Shown: positions 36,207 through 48,314 of the stretch, one piece after another
Layout: each line of letters starts with the position of its first letter
How positions within the stretch are numbered: position 1 is the stretch's first letter
Source of the DNA: Terana coerulea
Lineage: Eukaryota > Basidiomycota > Agaricomycetes > Polyporales > Phanerochaetaceae
DNA: 64,000 nucleotides
Assembly: GCA_024811115.1 (NCBI GenBank)
Contig: JAKOGH010000121.1
Span: 1-64,000 of the forward strand
Direction: 5' to 3'
Made by a program: the position numbers and the translations under genes
The notes under the pieces: model-generated
The model's input: the letters and a program-made list of their open reading frames with translations, nothing else
The model's database searches: none
What the model was told of the DNA's origin: nothing

Positions 36207-38804
36207 GATGCCCCCAGAAAGCGAAGAGCCGCGCGCAAAGCGACACCATCCGATATGTCTAGCGATATCGACTCGAGCAGTGACGAGGAATATGTGCGCA
36301 AGCCGCCTCCGAAGGCTCTTGTACGACGCGCCTGAGGCAAAGGCAAGGCTGCCGCCGCCAAACTTGGCGGATTGGCGAAGCTAACGGGTATGCCCCTGGA
36401 CATTATATAAGAGGTTATTATTATTATTGGGATATGCTGTACATGGCTTAACACTTACTATTGTTCAGATCACCAGCTACCTCCATCCAATGGACGTCCT
36501 CAACCTCGCCAGGTCGACGAAAGACTTTCGAAACCTCTTAATGAGCCGCAACTCCGCGTCGTTGTGGAAGGCCCCCGTCAGAATGTTGAAGATCTACCGC
36601 CGTGTCCAGATGCCTACAGTGAGCCGGCATACGCCAACATCCTGTTTTACAATCGCTGTGATGTGCGTGCATGAAACCCTTATGACTTGCATGTGCTGTT
36701 ACTGACTTTTCTGGTACATTTTAGGGATGTGGTAAGGCGTGCGAATTCATCTACTGGGAGCTAGGTTGTCGCTATTGTAAAGGCTGTATATCCCGGTGCG
36801 GACATTCCTTTCATGAACATATCTACTTGAGATTGAGTCCAATCAGGCTTTCGCAAACGATAGATGGCCCTTACGAGCTTCACAATCTCTTTGAATGGGA
36901 CGAAGGGCAATCTGAGGTTCATATTCCATTCCTGCAGCAGATATATGGTGCGCAATTCATACTCAGGTTGTTTGAGCCCCATTACACGGATCGTGTGCTC
37001 CAAGTGCTGTTACTCTTCCTTGAACACGCTACTAATTCATACTGTAGCTTTCTCAATATTACACCATACGCAGCTTTCACTCCGAAAGTCAGACATAGTT
37101 GACTTGAAGAAAGCCATCAAGAGTATGTCTACAGCAGAACAAGCTGCCTTCATTGATTTGAAGGTGATTAATCTGCAGTCATTGAGAGAGGTGTGTCTTG
37201 TTGCATACCAGTGCTGCCATTGAATATTTGACCCACAATATAGTCAGCAATGCGCACCGTTGGAACAGTGGCAGGAGCGACAGGCTAAAGTGCACCAAAA
37301 AACAAGGAAGAGCTTATAACTTCCAGATACAACAGGTATGCTCTGTTTCAATCAAAAATTGAATTAGCATGTCTGATGGCTGTGGCGTTTGCGCAGCATC
37401 AAGGAAAAACTTGCGGATCTGGGGCACAACAAGGAGCTGCAGCGGATAGAGGGGTCCAGACGCCTAGCCAATCAAAACCTCGTCGCGCAGTCGAAGGACC
37501 TCACAGAAAGAAGTTCGTGATAGTCCGCAAAACAGGGTTTGTTTTTGCTGACTTTGCTCCCAGTCTGGAAGAACTTGGGAAGAACATCAAGCCCAAGATG
37601 ATTGAATTCATGGACGGGGTGAGGGCCGAGCAGCTGCAGGAGGAGTACAACCTCGCTGTGCAGGCACGACTCAAGCTTTTGGACGAGGCGCTGGCGCAGA
37701 TCGCGCCGCGCCGCATCGGCGAGCCGTCTATCCGTGATATCGCGCTCGGGATGCCGGACGTCGAGGCGGTACTGAATGCACCGACCAGCGAACATGTTAC
37801 GGTCGAGAGATTTGGCTTCCTGGCGAAGACACTGCCCGCGTTCACAAAAAGTGGAAACAGGAAGCGAGGGCGTACTTTACTGGCGTGGTCCGCAAGTGCA
37901 TCCCAGTAGGTGACAACGTGGATCCGCTTGCACTCGCGGTGGCGAGTCTGTTTCGTTGCGGGCGCTGCAACCGGTCGTACCGGTTGCGGTTGGTCTTGTC
38001 GCATGAATGCTACTGTCCTGATCCCGTCGGCCTCGAGAACTCCTACGCTGCCATCGTCACCAAGCATACCATCAACCGAGCATGGAAACCGTACGAGTGG
38101 AGCATCGGCGAACACACCCACAAGCAGCTCACGCAGATTGTCACCGCGTGCGGTATGGGTCCAGCGACGGCGACGATCATGGACATGGATAATGCGGACG
38201 TACGTCTGTATTGCTTGCGTTGCTCTGTCGATCGACCATACGGAAACGGAATTCGGAAGGACGTGCATACGTGGCGCACAATGGTGTGTTGCCTCTCTCA
38301 TCACTGCCCGCTGCGTACCCGTTGACTATAGTCATTTCAGTTCTTGCATACTGCACACGTAATCAGTGATGGAACTCTCAGGGTAGTATCTTCAGCCGAG
38401 CGCGAGGCCACGAAGCCGCTGGAGGATGCTGCGAACGAACGAACGAGCGATATTGTGGCGCGAGAAGACCAAGATGTGGCGATGCGCCCGCTATCCAATC
38501 TTACACCCGACCAGACTCACAACCCATGTCAATGCAGACGTCGTCTACCATTTCCGCATACGGTAAGTGCGGGGAGATACATCTGTAGAGCCGAGCTGAC
38601 GTGACATGGATTCAAAGCCACGGTATTCCTCGTGAAGACGACGTCATATACGAGCGCGTCCATGAAGGTCTGAAAAGAGAGTACAACTTACAGGAGGTTG
38701 GTTTAGTGGATGACCGCATTCCTGAGGGATCTACAGACATCCATTGGAAACGGTTAGTAGAGTCAGGGACTCATGTTCCTTTTTCTTTCTCTTCTGAGTC
38801 TTAG
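36207..38804 (+). pseudogene. F-box protein copy A' (right arm), broken
   Basis: This is the mirror of copy A with very few differences. The ATG is at 36,207. The N-terminal exon has the same short C-run, the same TGA (CGCGCCTGAGGC) and the same TAA at the end of the F-box leader. Downstream: YLHPMDVLNLARSTKDF (36,480), the Cys-rich exon (36,725), KKAIKSMSTAEQAAFIDLK (37,110), HRKKFVIVRK (37,500), MIEFMDGVRAEQLQEEY, the A-run break near 37,855, CGRCNRSYRLRL (37,960), MDMDNADVRLYCLRC (38,180), and the final exon EVGLVDDRIPEGSTDIHW. Five Ts near 38,780 give a stop at 38,804, whereas the left arm has four. Confidence 0.75.
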
Positions 38805-39474
38805 TCGAAGGAGGAAATGCGGTAGGTCCCGGGATTTCCGGTGGGCACTACTGCATGCTAAACACTTGATCTAGACCGGATAAGAAATATCCAGGCATTT
38901 TTCTTTCTCGTATAGCCACTCTGGTCCGCAAACTCATAACTATGCATTACTCCCCTGCGGTATGCATCGGGTCATACATCAGTTTCATGTTGCGGCAACC
39001 GACAAAATGGGTCGTATCACGGTTGCTCAAGACGTTGAAGAAAATACTGCTTGGAGTGATGCTGTGGCTCTCACCACTGATCTCAAAATTTTAGCGCAGG
39101 TTGGTTTTCCCCGCCAGAACGGCGTGCAAGAGCCGTTCCAACAGGTACTTATCCTGGAGACCACGGAAAGGTCTGCGCTAGGGCAGTCGCAGCGGGCTCC
39201 CACCATCCCAGCCGCCGCGGCTGACCTTCCTCCAGGAAGCGCCTACCACCGAGCCCAGTCGTTCTGCATGGTAGCGGTGAGCGACGATCAATGAGGCAGA
39301 TACCAACGTCACTCACAAAGCCCGATGACAGCGCGCTCAGGCCCCGGGGTGTCGACTCGGGGTGATGAGGCCCAAGTCGACTCGGTCGGCCGCTCGCCTT
39401 CGCCCTCGACCTGGCAGCTGTGAAAGAGAATTGACCAATTGACCACGCACCTTCCCCCTTTCTCCCTCGCCCCC
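38805..39474. other. Outer arm region and conserved MPF 3' region
   Basis: 38,805-39,163 mirrors window positions 1-360. From 39,090 the MPF 3' block runs to the MPF stop, with the intron-like segment and the CAGCCG hairpin near 39,215. Beyond 39,163 the left counterpart lies outside the window. Confidence 0.5.
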
Positions 39475-39950
39475 TCAGCACGCCGGACGCCACGCCTCCT
39501 CGATGGCCTTTGGCTCCTTAGCCTTTCCCAGGGCGCTCTTCATCTCGTACCCCTCGGGGCGGTACTTGATCTCAGCCCTGGCTTGCGCGACGTGCAAGGG
39601 GATGAGGGTGTCCTCGAATCGGATCAGGTAAGGCCGCCTGGTGACCCTCTTTGGCTGGGCCCCCTTCGACACCTGTGAGCACATTGGTCAGCCATCTAGG
39701 TCTTTGGGACGTCCCGATGCAATTGCGAGCTGCGTACCTTGACGTAGAGCCAGGGGCGCTCGGAGCAGAGCCAGCTGTCCGAGGAAGGGATGCGGTCGTC
39801 CGTGTCGTCCGTGTCAAGTGTGGCTGTGGACTTTTTAGGGAGGATCCTCTCCGCGACGATGCCAGCACCGATGGGAGAGGAGATCTTCTCGACCTTGGGG
39901 ATCTTTGAGGTCTTGAAGAAGGTCTTGGAGAAGATGCGGGAGAAAGGCAT
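39475..39950 (-). CDS. MPF-family small protein, outer right copy (short form)
   Basis: Exons 39738-39950 and 39475-39672 join at GTACGC/CAG to give 136 residues in one frame. It starts MPFSRIFSKTFFKT, then KVEKISSPIGAGIVAERI, an acidic stretch (TLDTDDTDDR) and SDSWLCSERPWLYVK. Exon 2 is VSKGAQPKRV, FEDTLIPLHVAQ and YRPEGYEMKSA, ending WRPAC. It lacks the central ~80 residues present in the 218-aa form, so the family has long and short types. The TATA box (TATAAAAG in reverse) is at 40,037-40,044. Function is unknown. Confidence 0.72.
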
Positions 39951-40818
39951 GATGATGTGGATGGGGGTGGGTTGTGATGTGGGGTGTGCGGGATGGTATT
40001 GGTTAAACTGAAGGAGAATAATGGTGAACGGAGGGCCTTTTATACCCTGAGTGGCTGTCTCTGAGGCTGACAACGACGACCGGATCGGGGCTAGCTGGGA
40101 GGCTGACTTACTCTCGAAGTCGCAGGCTCTGGATCATTTTGGTCAGCCCTCTCTGAAGAACTCGTCAATTGAGCTCTGTTCACATAAGTCACCTTGCCTG
40201 TGACATATACATGATCATGTCGGGAACGATAGTGTTCGAACACAGGCTATAGCCTGGTACAGCAGTCATCCCCCAAAGCTCATTCTCTGCCCGCCCATCC
40301 TACCCCCTGGCTGATCAAGCCATCACATGCCGGTTGTGAGTGAACGTGTACTGCACAGGCTCTCATAGCTGACTACGTTCGACGTGGGCATGCATGCAGT
40401 GACGGGCAATCTATGTGTCACAATCTACATCACGCGTGATGTGACACGCCACAATGGTCTCGCCTTCCTTCTGCCACGCACGAGCTACTCACGCCGCCGC
40501 GTGGTAACTTGTCTTGACCAAGTCAAAGTACCCGGCTCCATTTTCCTCTGCACATTATCACTGCTTAATATCTCCCAAAATGACCGGAATGTCTCGAAAA
40601 TATCGATGTCAGCTGCACCAGATACAAATACTGTACTAGTAATATCAAGCAATATAGATAACCACGAAATTAAGAACCATAGTGTTAGTTTAACGTTACT
40701 CGCGGGGGTATTGATGAGGAGAGGCTGTACGCTCTGTGTGTTGCACGAGAGTATCACAATACAACAAGAACATGTCGAGAGCATACATTCTGCTGGAATC
40801 TGGATCTCGCCGACATAC
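39951..40818. other. MPF promoter and intergenic DNA
   Basis: 39,951-40,080 is the conserved MPF leader and core promoter. The remainder to 40,818 shows no gene I can support. Open frames near 40,400-40,800 overlap antisense to the next gene and lack domains. Confidence 0.4.
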
Positions 40819-41688
40819 TCAATGAGGGCGCAAAATCCGGGCCATAAGCTTGGCGTTCAACCTTCTGAGCTGAAGCGCTCCCCAGCGTGTCGGATGCTTC
40901 TGTCCGGACCACTGGTCCTCTAGTTTAGATATCTTCAAGTCGTTGTCGAGGTTAACAATCACCATGGACGAAATGATCTGCCGGCCGCTGTGAGTATATA
41001 TTTGCAGTAAAATGCTTCGGCATACCTTCTTGGTCTTAATCCATCGAAGTGTGTACTCCTGAGTTTGCGACAGTACCAGCTTGTTCGGAGCGAGCGTTGC
41101 GACAACGACACGGCAAGACAGCTGCTGAGAACTTGAACAGATCTTCTCCTAGAAGTCTTTGAGTATACCGTCGTCTTATTGGACATCGAGAGACACGATT
41201 ACCAAAGCGAAGAATTGTGCAGCACATTCTTTGCGTCCGCGACATTTGCTTAGTGGATCTTCATACTCGGCATCATGCCTCCATCTGCGTTCGAAGATCT
41301 CTTGAGTCGGGCGAGCGCAGAAGAGCTTCAGATAAAGAGGCAGTTTGAGCTGGTGTATAATTGAACCCTTTAGGGTATAACCACTCACTTCTTCGAGATC
41401 TTTCAAGACGTCCTTGAAGGCGTCATCTGCAACTGAATCTTCTCCGGACAGACTAAGAGGTCGTCCACTCTGACGCCTCTTTGTGTGCTCATGGGGAGTT
41501 CCTGGTAACGCGCCTGCATAATGAGCACCACTAGCGATTGGGACGACCAAGTCCGGAGAGTGTATGATGTGTGGCAGGTGAGATGAATGATGCGTTAAAG
41601 TGGGTGCACGGACGGGTTCTCGATGAGCGTGAGTGGTTTGTTCGTGAAACGCATCGTCCAGCGGTGGTCTTGATGATTGTGGGTCCAT
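40819..41688 (-). CDS. NTF2-like fold basidiomycete protein (234 aa)
   Basis: Four exons join without frame breaks: 41389-41688, 41203-41325, 41026-41148 and 40819-40977. Junctions are GTGAGT/AAG, GTAATC/TAG and GTATGC/CAG. The N-terminal 90 residues are His/Pro/Ser-rich and unstructured. Then comes a compact domain: DVLKDLEELFCARPTQEIF, DAEYEDPLSKCRG, AAQFFAL, VVVATLAPNKLVLSQTQEY, IISSMVIVNLDND, ISKLEDQWSG and WGALQLRRLNAK. The domain order resembles SnoaL/NTF2-like proteins that are widespread but uncharacterised in mushrooms. No catalytic role can be assigned. Confidence 0.78.
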
Positions 41689-43160
41689 GTGTATCGTGGA
41701 ATGGGACTAATGTCTGATGAATTCGACGCAATGAGGCGGCTTCGAAGCGTGGGTGTATGTATCCTTCACGTAAACACCACGAGTTGGGGAACGCAGGAAT
41801 CGGTCCAGGGTCGAACGCTGGTGGTTGCACCCGCTCTGGCGTCAGCCTCGGCAGGACGGGGTGCTAACACATGCTTGGGCATGCTGCGTGTTCGGAGTGC
41901 CGCAGGCCCGCAACACGGCAGAGTCAGGAGCAGAGTGTCAATCAAGATCAAAGACGAGCGCCATATTCACTTCAACCCTAACCTTAGGTCAACCAAGCCG
42001 TCGGCGGCGCTTCGGCTCACTTCGGCCATTGCCGTCTTCTCGAGTCGCGTCGTAACTTCCGCCGCCCTCCCTTCACAACGGAGGCGGGGGAGGGCGGACA
42101 GGGCGGGATACCGACGCACAGTGCACCGGTATGAACCGCTATCCTCCACCTGTACTGACCCGCCATCTTGTATATGAACGCATCGCCTTGGAAGGTCCGC
42201 TTCTCGCAGGATTGACGTTGCGAGCGCACTGTCGGTGCTCCTGAGCGTGCGGACAGCCTTACATCTCTGTGCACCAACGCTTGAGCCGATAATATCAAGA
42301 GACTTCTTCTGTGTATAGTGTACGTATCCATTGCACGTAATTTTGCACGCCCATGCTCGCCGGACTTACCTAGATTGTCGTGATTTTAGGGGGATCCGCC
42401 TACCCGCGTATAGAGGCCAACAGTTAACCCCTTTTGACTGTACACTGCGTGACTTCCTCGTGGAGTCCCAATTGGAGTCACTGCCTCGTGAACACTGCAA
42501 CACGAGTTAATGACTCAATTTGCTGTTTATAGTCCTTATGTTCTGGCGGTCACGGAAACGCAACCGCCGGGCGGCCTCACGTAGGAAATTGTAAGCATAG
42601 CTATCCCAGTCAGTTCGTTTCGATTGGTCGCATCTGACCGAGAAGCCAGCGGGGCATTGTGCAGGACTATATATCACCGAAGCTTCTAGATTTGCGGTGT
42701 ACTCTTTGAGATTGGTGTCCGCCCACGGGCTCACTGTAATGCGCACAGCCTCTGGAGCTGTCAATCGAATGTAAGGTACTACAATACGTCTGAAACTCTC
42801 AACCAGGTGTGTGCACAATCTCAAATGCGTTACTAGCTAGATAAACGTTGTGTTAAATAGCTGTTGCCAGTCTTGGGCGCTAAACGTTGTCAAGGTCAGT
42901 GTCGTTGTCTACAGTCATCACAAGGCCGCCTTCTCGACTTATTGACATTCCGGAGCCGCTTTTGGTCGGCATAACGCAGTTGCTGTGCCGCTGTGTGTCA
43001 ATAGCACGGGCGTTGCTGTGCCTCCTGTAGCACCTCACCGCACAACGACAAACAAAGCATTTCCTCACCCCATCATCATTCCTTCCAATCACGACCCAAA
43101 TACCACATACCTTCATGCATGTGGTCGACATGTCACAGAGCGGCTGTGAGGGCTGCGCAG
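41689..43160. other. Intergenic, no supported gene
   Basis: About 1.5 kb between the divergent NTF2-like and NYN2 genes. Short open frames on both strands (for example antisense 42,507-42,824) lack domains or splice support. I see no repeat or inverted structure. Confidence 0.35.
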
Positions 43161-43166
43161 TATAAG
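43161..43166 (+). promoter_or_regulatory. TATA box of NYN2
   Basis: GCAGTATAAGTAGG lies 67 bp before the ATG, consistent with a core promoter. Confidence 0.5.
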
Positions 43167-43227
43167 TAGGCTTGCGTGGAGGGACAATAGGTCAGAATCT
43201 CTATCCTACACTGCACCTCCAAGAAAC

Positions 43228-44999
43228 ATGTCTCACCAGCGCGAAGGCGTCGCTATCTTCTGGGATTACGGTGAGTAGCATTTGACGGCGAACGATGAAG
43301 TATCACTCCCTCAACTTGAACACGCTGACCGATGCTCCGCAGAAAACTGCGAAATCCCGGCATCAACCAAGGCTCTGTCTGTCGTTGACGGCATACGCCG
43401 CATCGCCCACAATTACGGTGACATCACAGTGTTCAAGGCGTACCTCGAAGTATCAGACAAGACGACTGCACACTGGAAATCCCTACACTCAGAATTTGAC
43501 CGGTGTGGCGTGACCCTTGTTGACTGTCCGCACAACGGCAAGAAGGATGTGGCGGACAAGATGCTAATGGGTGAGTGAACAACGCCATGCTCCGTTGTTT
43601 GCAGTCACTAATGTGCCTATTGTTCTAGTGGACCTTGTGTCACATGCCATCGACGTCCGTGCGCCATCCACCATGTTCCTGATCTCTGGCGACAAGGACT
43701 TTGCCTATGCCGTGTGGTCGATGCGGCGACGTGAGTATCGGGTGATTGTTATGTGCCCAGCAGCAGCAAGTCCCAGCCTTATGGACCAAGCGTCCGCCGT
43801 CTACGACTGGTCCCCCAATGTGCTACTGAATCCGAGTCCAATGCCTACCCCAGAGTCTGTTTGGAGAAATCGAAATGTCGCTACCTACTCCACATCGATA
43901 GGACTCAACATCCCGAGCTCGATGATTCCTCGCATGTCTCCTGGCTCACCAAATCGGACGCGCTCGAACTCAATGCAGCATAACCGTTCTGTGTCAGACC
44001 CGAACCCACAAATATCTGCAAGTGCACCTACGGCCGGAGTCCCATTGAGCCGACCAAACTACGCGGCCATTGTCTCAAGCAGAGCTCCAGCGAGCATGCC
44101 CTCGGTGCGTCCCTCTCACGCCACATACCTACTGCCGGAACTGACCGCTCGCAAGCCCGTGCAGAGCTACGAGGAGCGGCTGTCGCCGGCGTGGCAGTCC
44201 AACAGGCTTCTCGTCACAGCACCGGAGTTCAAACCGCGCTTCACGCTCACGGTGCGTGGCGACACTTCATCGCCGTCGTCATCTTTTAATAACCCCTTTC
44301 ATGCAGCCCCCGGCCTCGGCCTCCACGCTCGACGACTTCAGGTTCTCACATTCACCGTCAAGCCAAAGCGGACGAGCTCTTGGCCTGTGGACAGACGGAG
44401 ACTTTTCTGCACCTAACACTCCAGCCGCCACCGATCTTTCTCTCGGTGACGAGCCCATGGGGTGGTACGACTCGGACGTGGAATTCGCGAACAACCAGCC
44501 CGACGAGCCCGACCGCCTCTCCGCGTCATCCTCCGCGCCGGCCACGCCGCAGGACGACCCCAGCATCGCCGCCTCACCCAGCAAGCGCAGCGCAGACGGC
44601 GAGCCGACGCTCTGCCGGCTGCGCGTCGCGCCCGACGTGCATGCGCCGGCGGAGTACCTGATGGTGCGCCTCGACCGGCCGCGGCCGCAGTTCGCGAAGC
44701 TCGTGCGCGTGCTCGAGCGCGAGCGGCTGCGCGGCAACACGCGCGTGAACCTCTCGCAGCTCGGCGCGCTGCTCCAGGACGAGCACCCGAGCGTGTACGC
44801 GCGCACGTACGACCGCCTGAGCGACTTTGTGCAGGCCGCGAGCACGCAGCGCGTCGTCGTCGTGCGGAAATACAAGCGCATCCAGGACTCGTGGGTCGCG
44901 CTGCACCCGTTCTACCATGGCATCCCTGAAGAAGAGGTCTTCCGCTACTTCCGGCCGCCACCTTTCCAAGGGCAATCTACTCAAGCGACTCAACAGTGA
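43228..44999 (+). CDS. NYN-domain protein 2 (MARF1-like putative RNase)
   Basis: Exons 43228-43270, 43343-43570, 43629-44251 and 44307-44999 give 528 residues with no frame break. The NYN domain has VAIFWDYENC, VDGIRRIAHNYG, VTLVDCPHNGKKDVADKM and FLISGDKDFAYAVWSM, retaining the acidic residues of the fold. The first three exon boundaries match NYN1 in position and phase, so the two are paralogues. The linker is Ser/Pro-rich. The C-terminal domain (FAKLVRVLERERLRG, RVNLSQLGALLQDEHP, RTYDRLSDFVQAAS, WVALHPFY) is a good OST-HTH/LOTUS candidate and is better conserved than in NYN1. The likely role is RNA binding and cleavage or decay in the cytoplasm; this is inferred from architecture. Confidence 0.87.
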
Positions 45000-45310
45000 A
45001 TATTGTATGCTCAAGCTTTAAGCTCAAGACCAACACTACGTATACCCAATGTGGACCTTGCTGTGTGATTTCTACTTATCTTATGTACCTGACAGTGACA
45101 GAACCTGTGCGACTGTTGTCAATCGGTTAATTTACAATGTAATATAGCAACTACTCATATTCAACGATGTTTTGCGATGATAGCCGATAGAGCATGGGAC
45201 AATGAATGATTTACGGTGTGGATAAGAGGGCAATAGCGTAACTCGACTAGGAAGGACAAGGATAGGCGTGGCTACATTATCGTGACTGGATCGTGACTGC
45301 TACTAGATTA
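45000..45310. other. Convergent 3' regions
   Basis: About 310 bp between the convergent ends of NYN2 and the WD40 gene. Nothing else is seen. Confidence 0.3.
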
Positions 45311-46485
45311 TTAACCGCCGTTTGTCTGAGGACCCTGCCAGAGACCGTAACCTTTCCCTGGAGTGGTCTGCCACAAACGGATTGTGCCATCCTCTGTGAC
45401 CCGGGAGAAAAACGCGTGAAGGGCGTGCATCAGCAAAGATTATTGAGAAAGACGACATGCTGCTTACCACTACCACTCGCAAACATCTCTCCATCGGGGC
45501 TGAATTCAACGCAGTGCACCGGACCGTGATGCCCCTTCAGGACGTCTCGCTCCGTGCCGTCCAGGCTGTGTATTCTCACCCACTCGTCGCTTGTGCTTCC
45601 GGTAACAAACCTATCCTGCAGAATCGGGTGTATGGACGCCGACGAGGGCGCGTACGGCAGCGTGAGGCTGTGCGTCTGATTCCCATTTGGCAGCGCTGGA
45701 ATGAACGACACGGTCTTGCCAGAGGTCACAACGAGCCGGTTGGTTTGCGGGGAGAGTTCCATAGAGGTTATAGGGTTAGGGAACGAGATGCTGGTCGTGA
45801 GGGTGCGAGTGCGTAAATCCCACCACCTGTCAAGTTACTAGGTTAGTTCTGTACTGCAGATGCATGAATCAATGGCGTACTTGATAACACCATCCTCGCC
45901 AGCAGTGACACCCGTGTGCTCCCCGACCCAAACGACGCTTTTGACCGTTCCGTCATGGGCCAACGCGGCACCGGATTCGGTAAAGAACTCTGGTTCGGCG
46001 TCAGGCCTACGGAGATCGAACATGCGGACCTTCTTCTCCTGCCCGCCGGTGAGAAGATGGGATGTGCTTGGTGATATCGCGACGCTGCGGACGATGTGGT
46101 TGTGTGGAAAGAGTGCAAGGCCTCGCCGCTGTACGAGTCCCAGATCTTGCTGCAAGGCACAGAGTGTGTTTCGGCATGACGGAAGTCACACGATCAGGGT
46201 ATGTTCCCTCGGAACAAGCGGCGGGACTCACGCAGTAAAGTCTGCACTTCCGGAGGCTGCTCGCGACGTATCCGGGGAGAGCTTGCTGGACCAGACAGCA
46301 CCCTTGTGCCCAATGAAGGTTCCTATCCAATCTCCTGTCCACTCACGCAACATCGGGTTGCCATCCTTGCAGCTGGAGATGAGGACGAACGTCCCGTCAT
46401 CCTGTAAAGAAGAGAAAGAGAGGTGCGTGACGGGGCGGGTGTGTCCGGGGGCGACGAGGGGGATGGCCTTGGGATGCGCCGCCAT
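45311..46485 (-). CDS. STRAP/unrip-type WD40 repeat protein
   Basis: Seven WD40 repeats can be followed. The first is PGHTRPVTHLSFS. Next come SCKDGNPMLREWTGDWIGTF (the family's distinctive second blade), FIGHKGAVWSSKLS, SADFTA|KIWD, HNHIVRSVAISP with LLTGGQEKKVRMFDL, DGTVKSVVW and SFIPALPNG. The last repeats are GHHGPVHCVEFSPDGEMFASGS|EDGTIRLWQ, ending GKGYGLWQG and NGG. In animals this protein binds the SMN complex and the TGF-beta receptor, and fungal members are linked to RNA handling. The last intron (GTAAGC to ACAG, near 45,460-45,390) completes the final repeat. One C is missing near 46,108 (LHSF|PHNHIV), breaking the frame inside the exon. Confidence 0.85.
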
Positions 46486-48240
46486 GGGTCGTTAAAAGCG
46501 TTACTCGTACAGAAAACGGAGGATGGGTGTCGTGAAGGGGGCGCACTGCGCTCTGGACAAAGGTGAAGGACAGAAACCAAAGTCAAGACAGAGGTCCTCT
46601 CCCTCCCACGTGCGTCCCATCAATCTACCAAACTGGCGCTACAGCGAGCGCGCCACGCCGCCCGCGCTTAACATTGCCTCCGTTTCCTCCAGGCTCCTCC
46701 ATCGCCGTCCCATCTGTAAAAACTGTAGCTGTCGCATAACAACGTCGTTCTCATCTGCTACCAGTGCTGATATCATGTCAAAGGGATGGGTGAGTAGTTT
46801 GGAGGTCTCAAATTACTTATTTAGTGCAGCGTCAGCAGATGTTTACCAGATGTTTACTTGCAGACTCATTACAAGTGTATACTCTGCCCGACCGCCCTTC
46901 CATGCGCTAAGAAGGCAGACAGTGCTCGAGGAAATGGAATTATTAGGTGTGCTAGCCCACAAAAGGACGGTAGCATGTCAAACGACACGCATATATGCAC
47001 TCCGCTCGTGGTATGTGCACTCGTACCTGGTCCGGTACCTTGCCTGCTCACCTTCCATCTGCGAATTAGTATGCGCCTACTGGAATATGATAGGACGCAA
47101 TAACCTGCCCTTCATGACCGTTTGAATGTTCGCGAAGCGGCGATCGTGCCTGGACATTGAGTATCAGTCATACGCGCCTTGCCAGAAGTAGTCCTAGGCT
47201 GGGCCGACTCGGTGACTATGCGCGTGATAGAGCTGCGTCGGTAGATTCCAATTCCCAGGGCAGCTCCATTTATACCCATCTTCACCTTGGTGTGAGTTTA
47301 CTCTGCGAGTCTCCTGGCTTCTGCTCGCTCACCATCCTAATTCATGATCAATGATTCGTCCCAGGGGGTCAACGCAAAGTTGCGCGCAAGACGATGGCCA
47401 ACGATCCTACGAACAACATGATCAGCACTCGCATCGGATGTGGGGTAGGCAATTGGATACAGGGGCAACTCCAGTCTCTCTGCCTTCCGCCCTTCAAGAA
47501 TAGCTCACAGACGGGATCTATTCCACCAGTACCTGAGCTTATGCTCCTCTCGGTCTAGTCATTGAGCCACTCTTAGTGCAATCGTCTTCGCCATGTCGAC
47601 TTGCGAGCTCTGGCGTGGTGAGCCCGCCATCCGCCGCGTAACTGGCCCACGGAGGACCGGCCGCCAAGCGCAGCGATCGCCAGCTTCCAGAGTCATTACC
47701 CGATCCAGCAAATGTCGTCGGGTGGGAGGGTGTCGGCTGCGGCGGGTCTGTGCCTCGCCGTGCAGCGATTTCCATTGGCTGGTCGTGCGCCTGCGGCGCG
47801 TCGCGTCGAGGGCGTCGGCCGGTGGCGCGATCACGTGGTCATTCGCAAGCGTTGTGGCGGATGGCGTGCTCGTGCAGAAGGGCTCATCCGCGTCGGCGCC
47901 ACCCGCACACCTCATCTTACGCCATCGCGTCAAGAAATTCTGAATCAGCCGCGGCCGCCCAAAATGTATTTCTACACTTTTTCGCTCGCCCAGGTCGGTC
48001 GCCCCTTCCCTGGCATCGCCACCACAGCCGTCGCTGGCGTCTTCAGCTCAGGAACCTCGCAAGCAGGGCTCCGCGTCTCTCGCCCCCGTATCATTGGAAA
48101 ACTTCTTTTCACCAGCGCTGTGTCGCGCATCACCCGCAGCTTGCGCTTTCTGGGACCTTGACATCGGAACAGCTGCCAATCGACCATACCCACGCAATCC
48201 TTGGGCCTGGCTTGACCCGATTCGCCGCCGTCACAGGGAC
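46486..48240. other. Intergenic, no firmly supported gene
   Basis: 1.75 kb. A possible two- or three-exon mini-gene begins MSKGW|GTGAGT at about 46,774 and continues MFTCRLITSVYSARPP after CAG near 46,850, but I do not recognise the product. GC-rich open frames at 47,540-47,940 appear on both strands and are probably incidental. Confidence 0.35.
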
Positions 48241-48247
48241 TATATAG
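48241..48247 (+). promoter_or_regulatory. TATA box deciding the SulP2 start
   Basis: TATATAG lies only 5 bp before an in-frame ATG at 48,252 and about 70 bp before the next in-frame ATG at 48,315. Transcripts starting roughly 30 bp downstream would exclude the first ATG. Confidence 0.5.
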
Positions 48248-48314
48248 CTGCATGGCTTCTCACCCTCCACCTTCGTCCTCGACCTCCACCCTCGTTCAGC
48301 CGCACTCTTCACAG

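Noticed and set aside
1..40080. Arms as terminal repeats of one giant transposon
   Set aside because: The core holds ordinary conserved housekeeping genes, no recombinase or transposase is visible, and no terminal motif or target duplication flanks the arms.
41950..42824. Antisense frames in the NTF2-like/NYN2 interval
   Set aside because: No domain, splice support or promoter; lengths are expected by chance.
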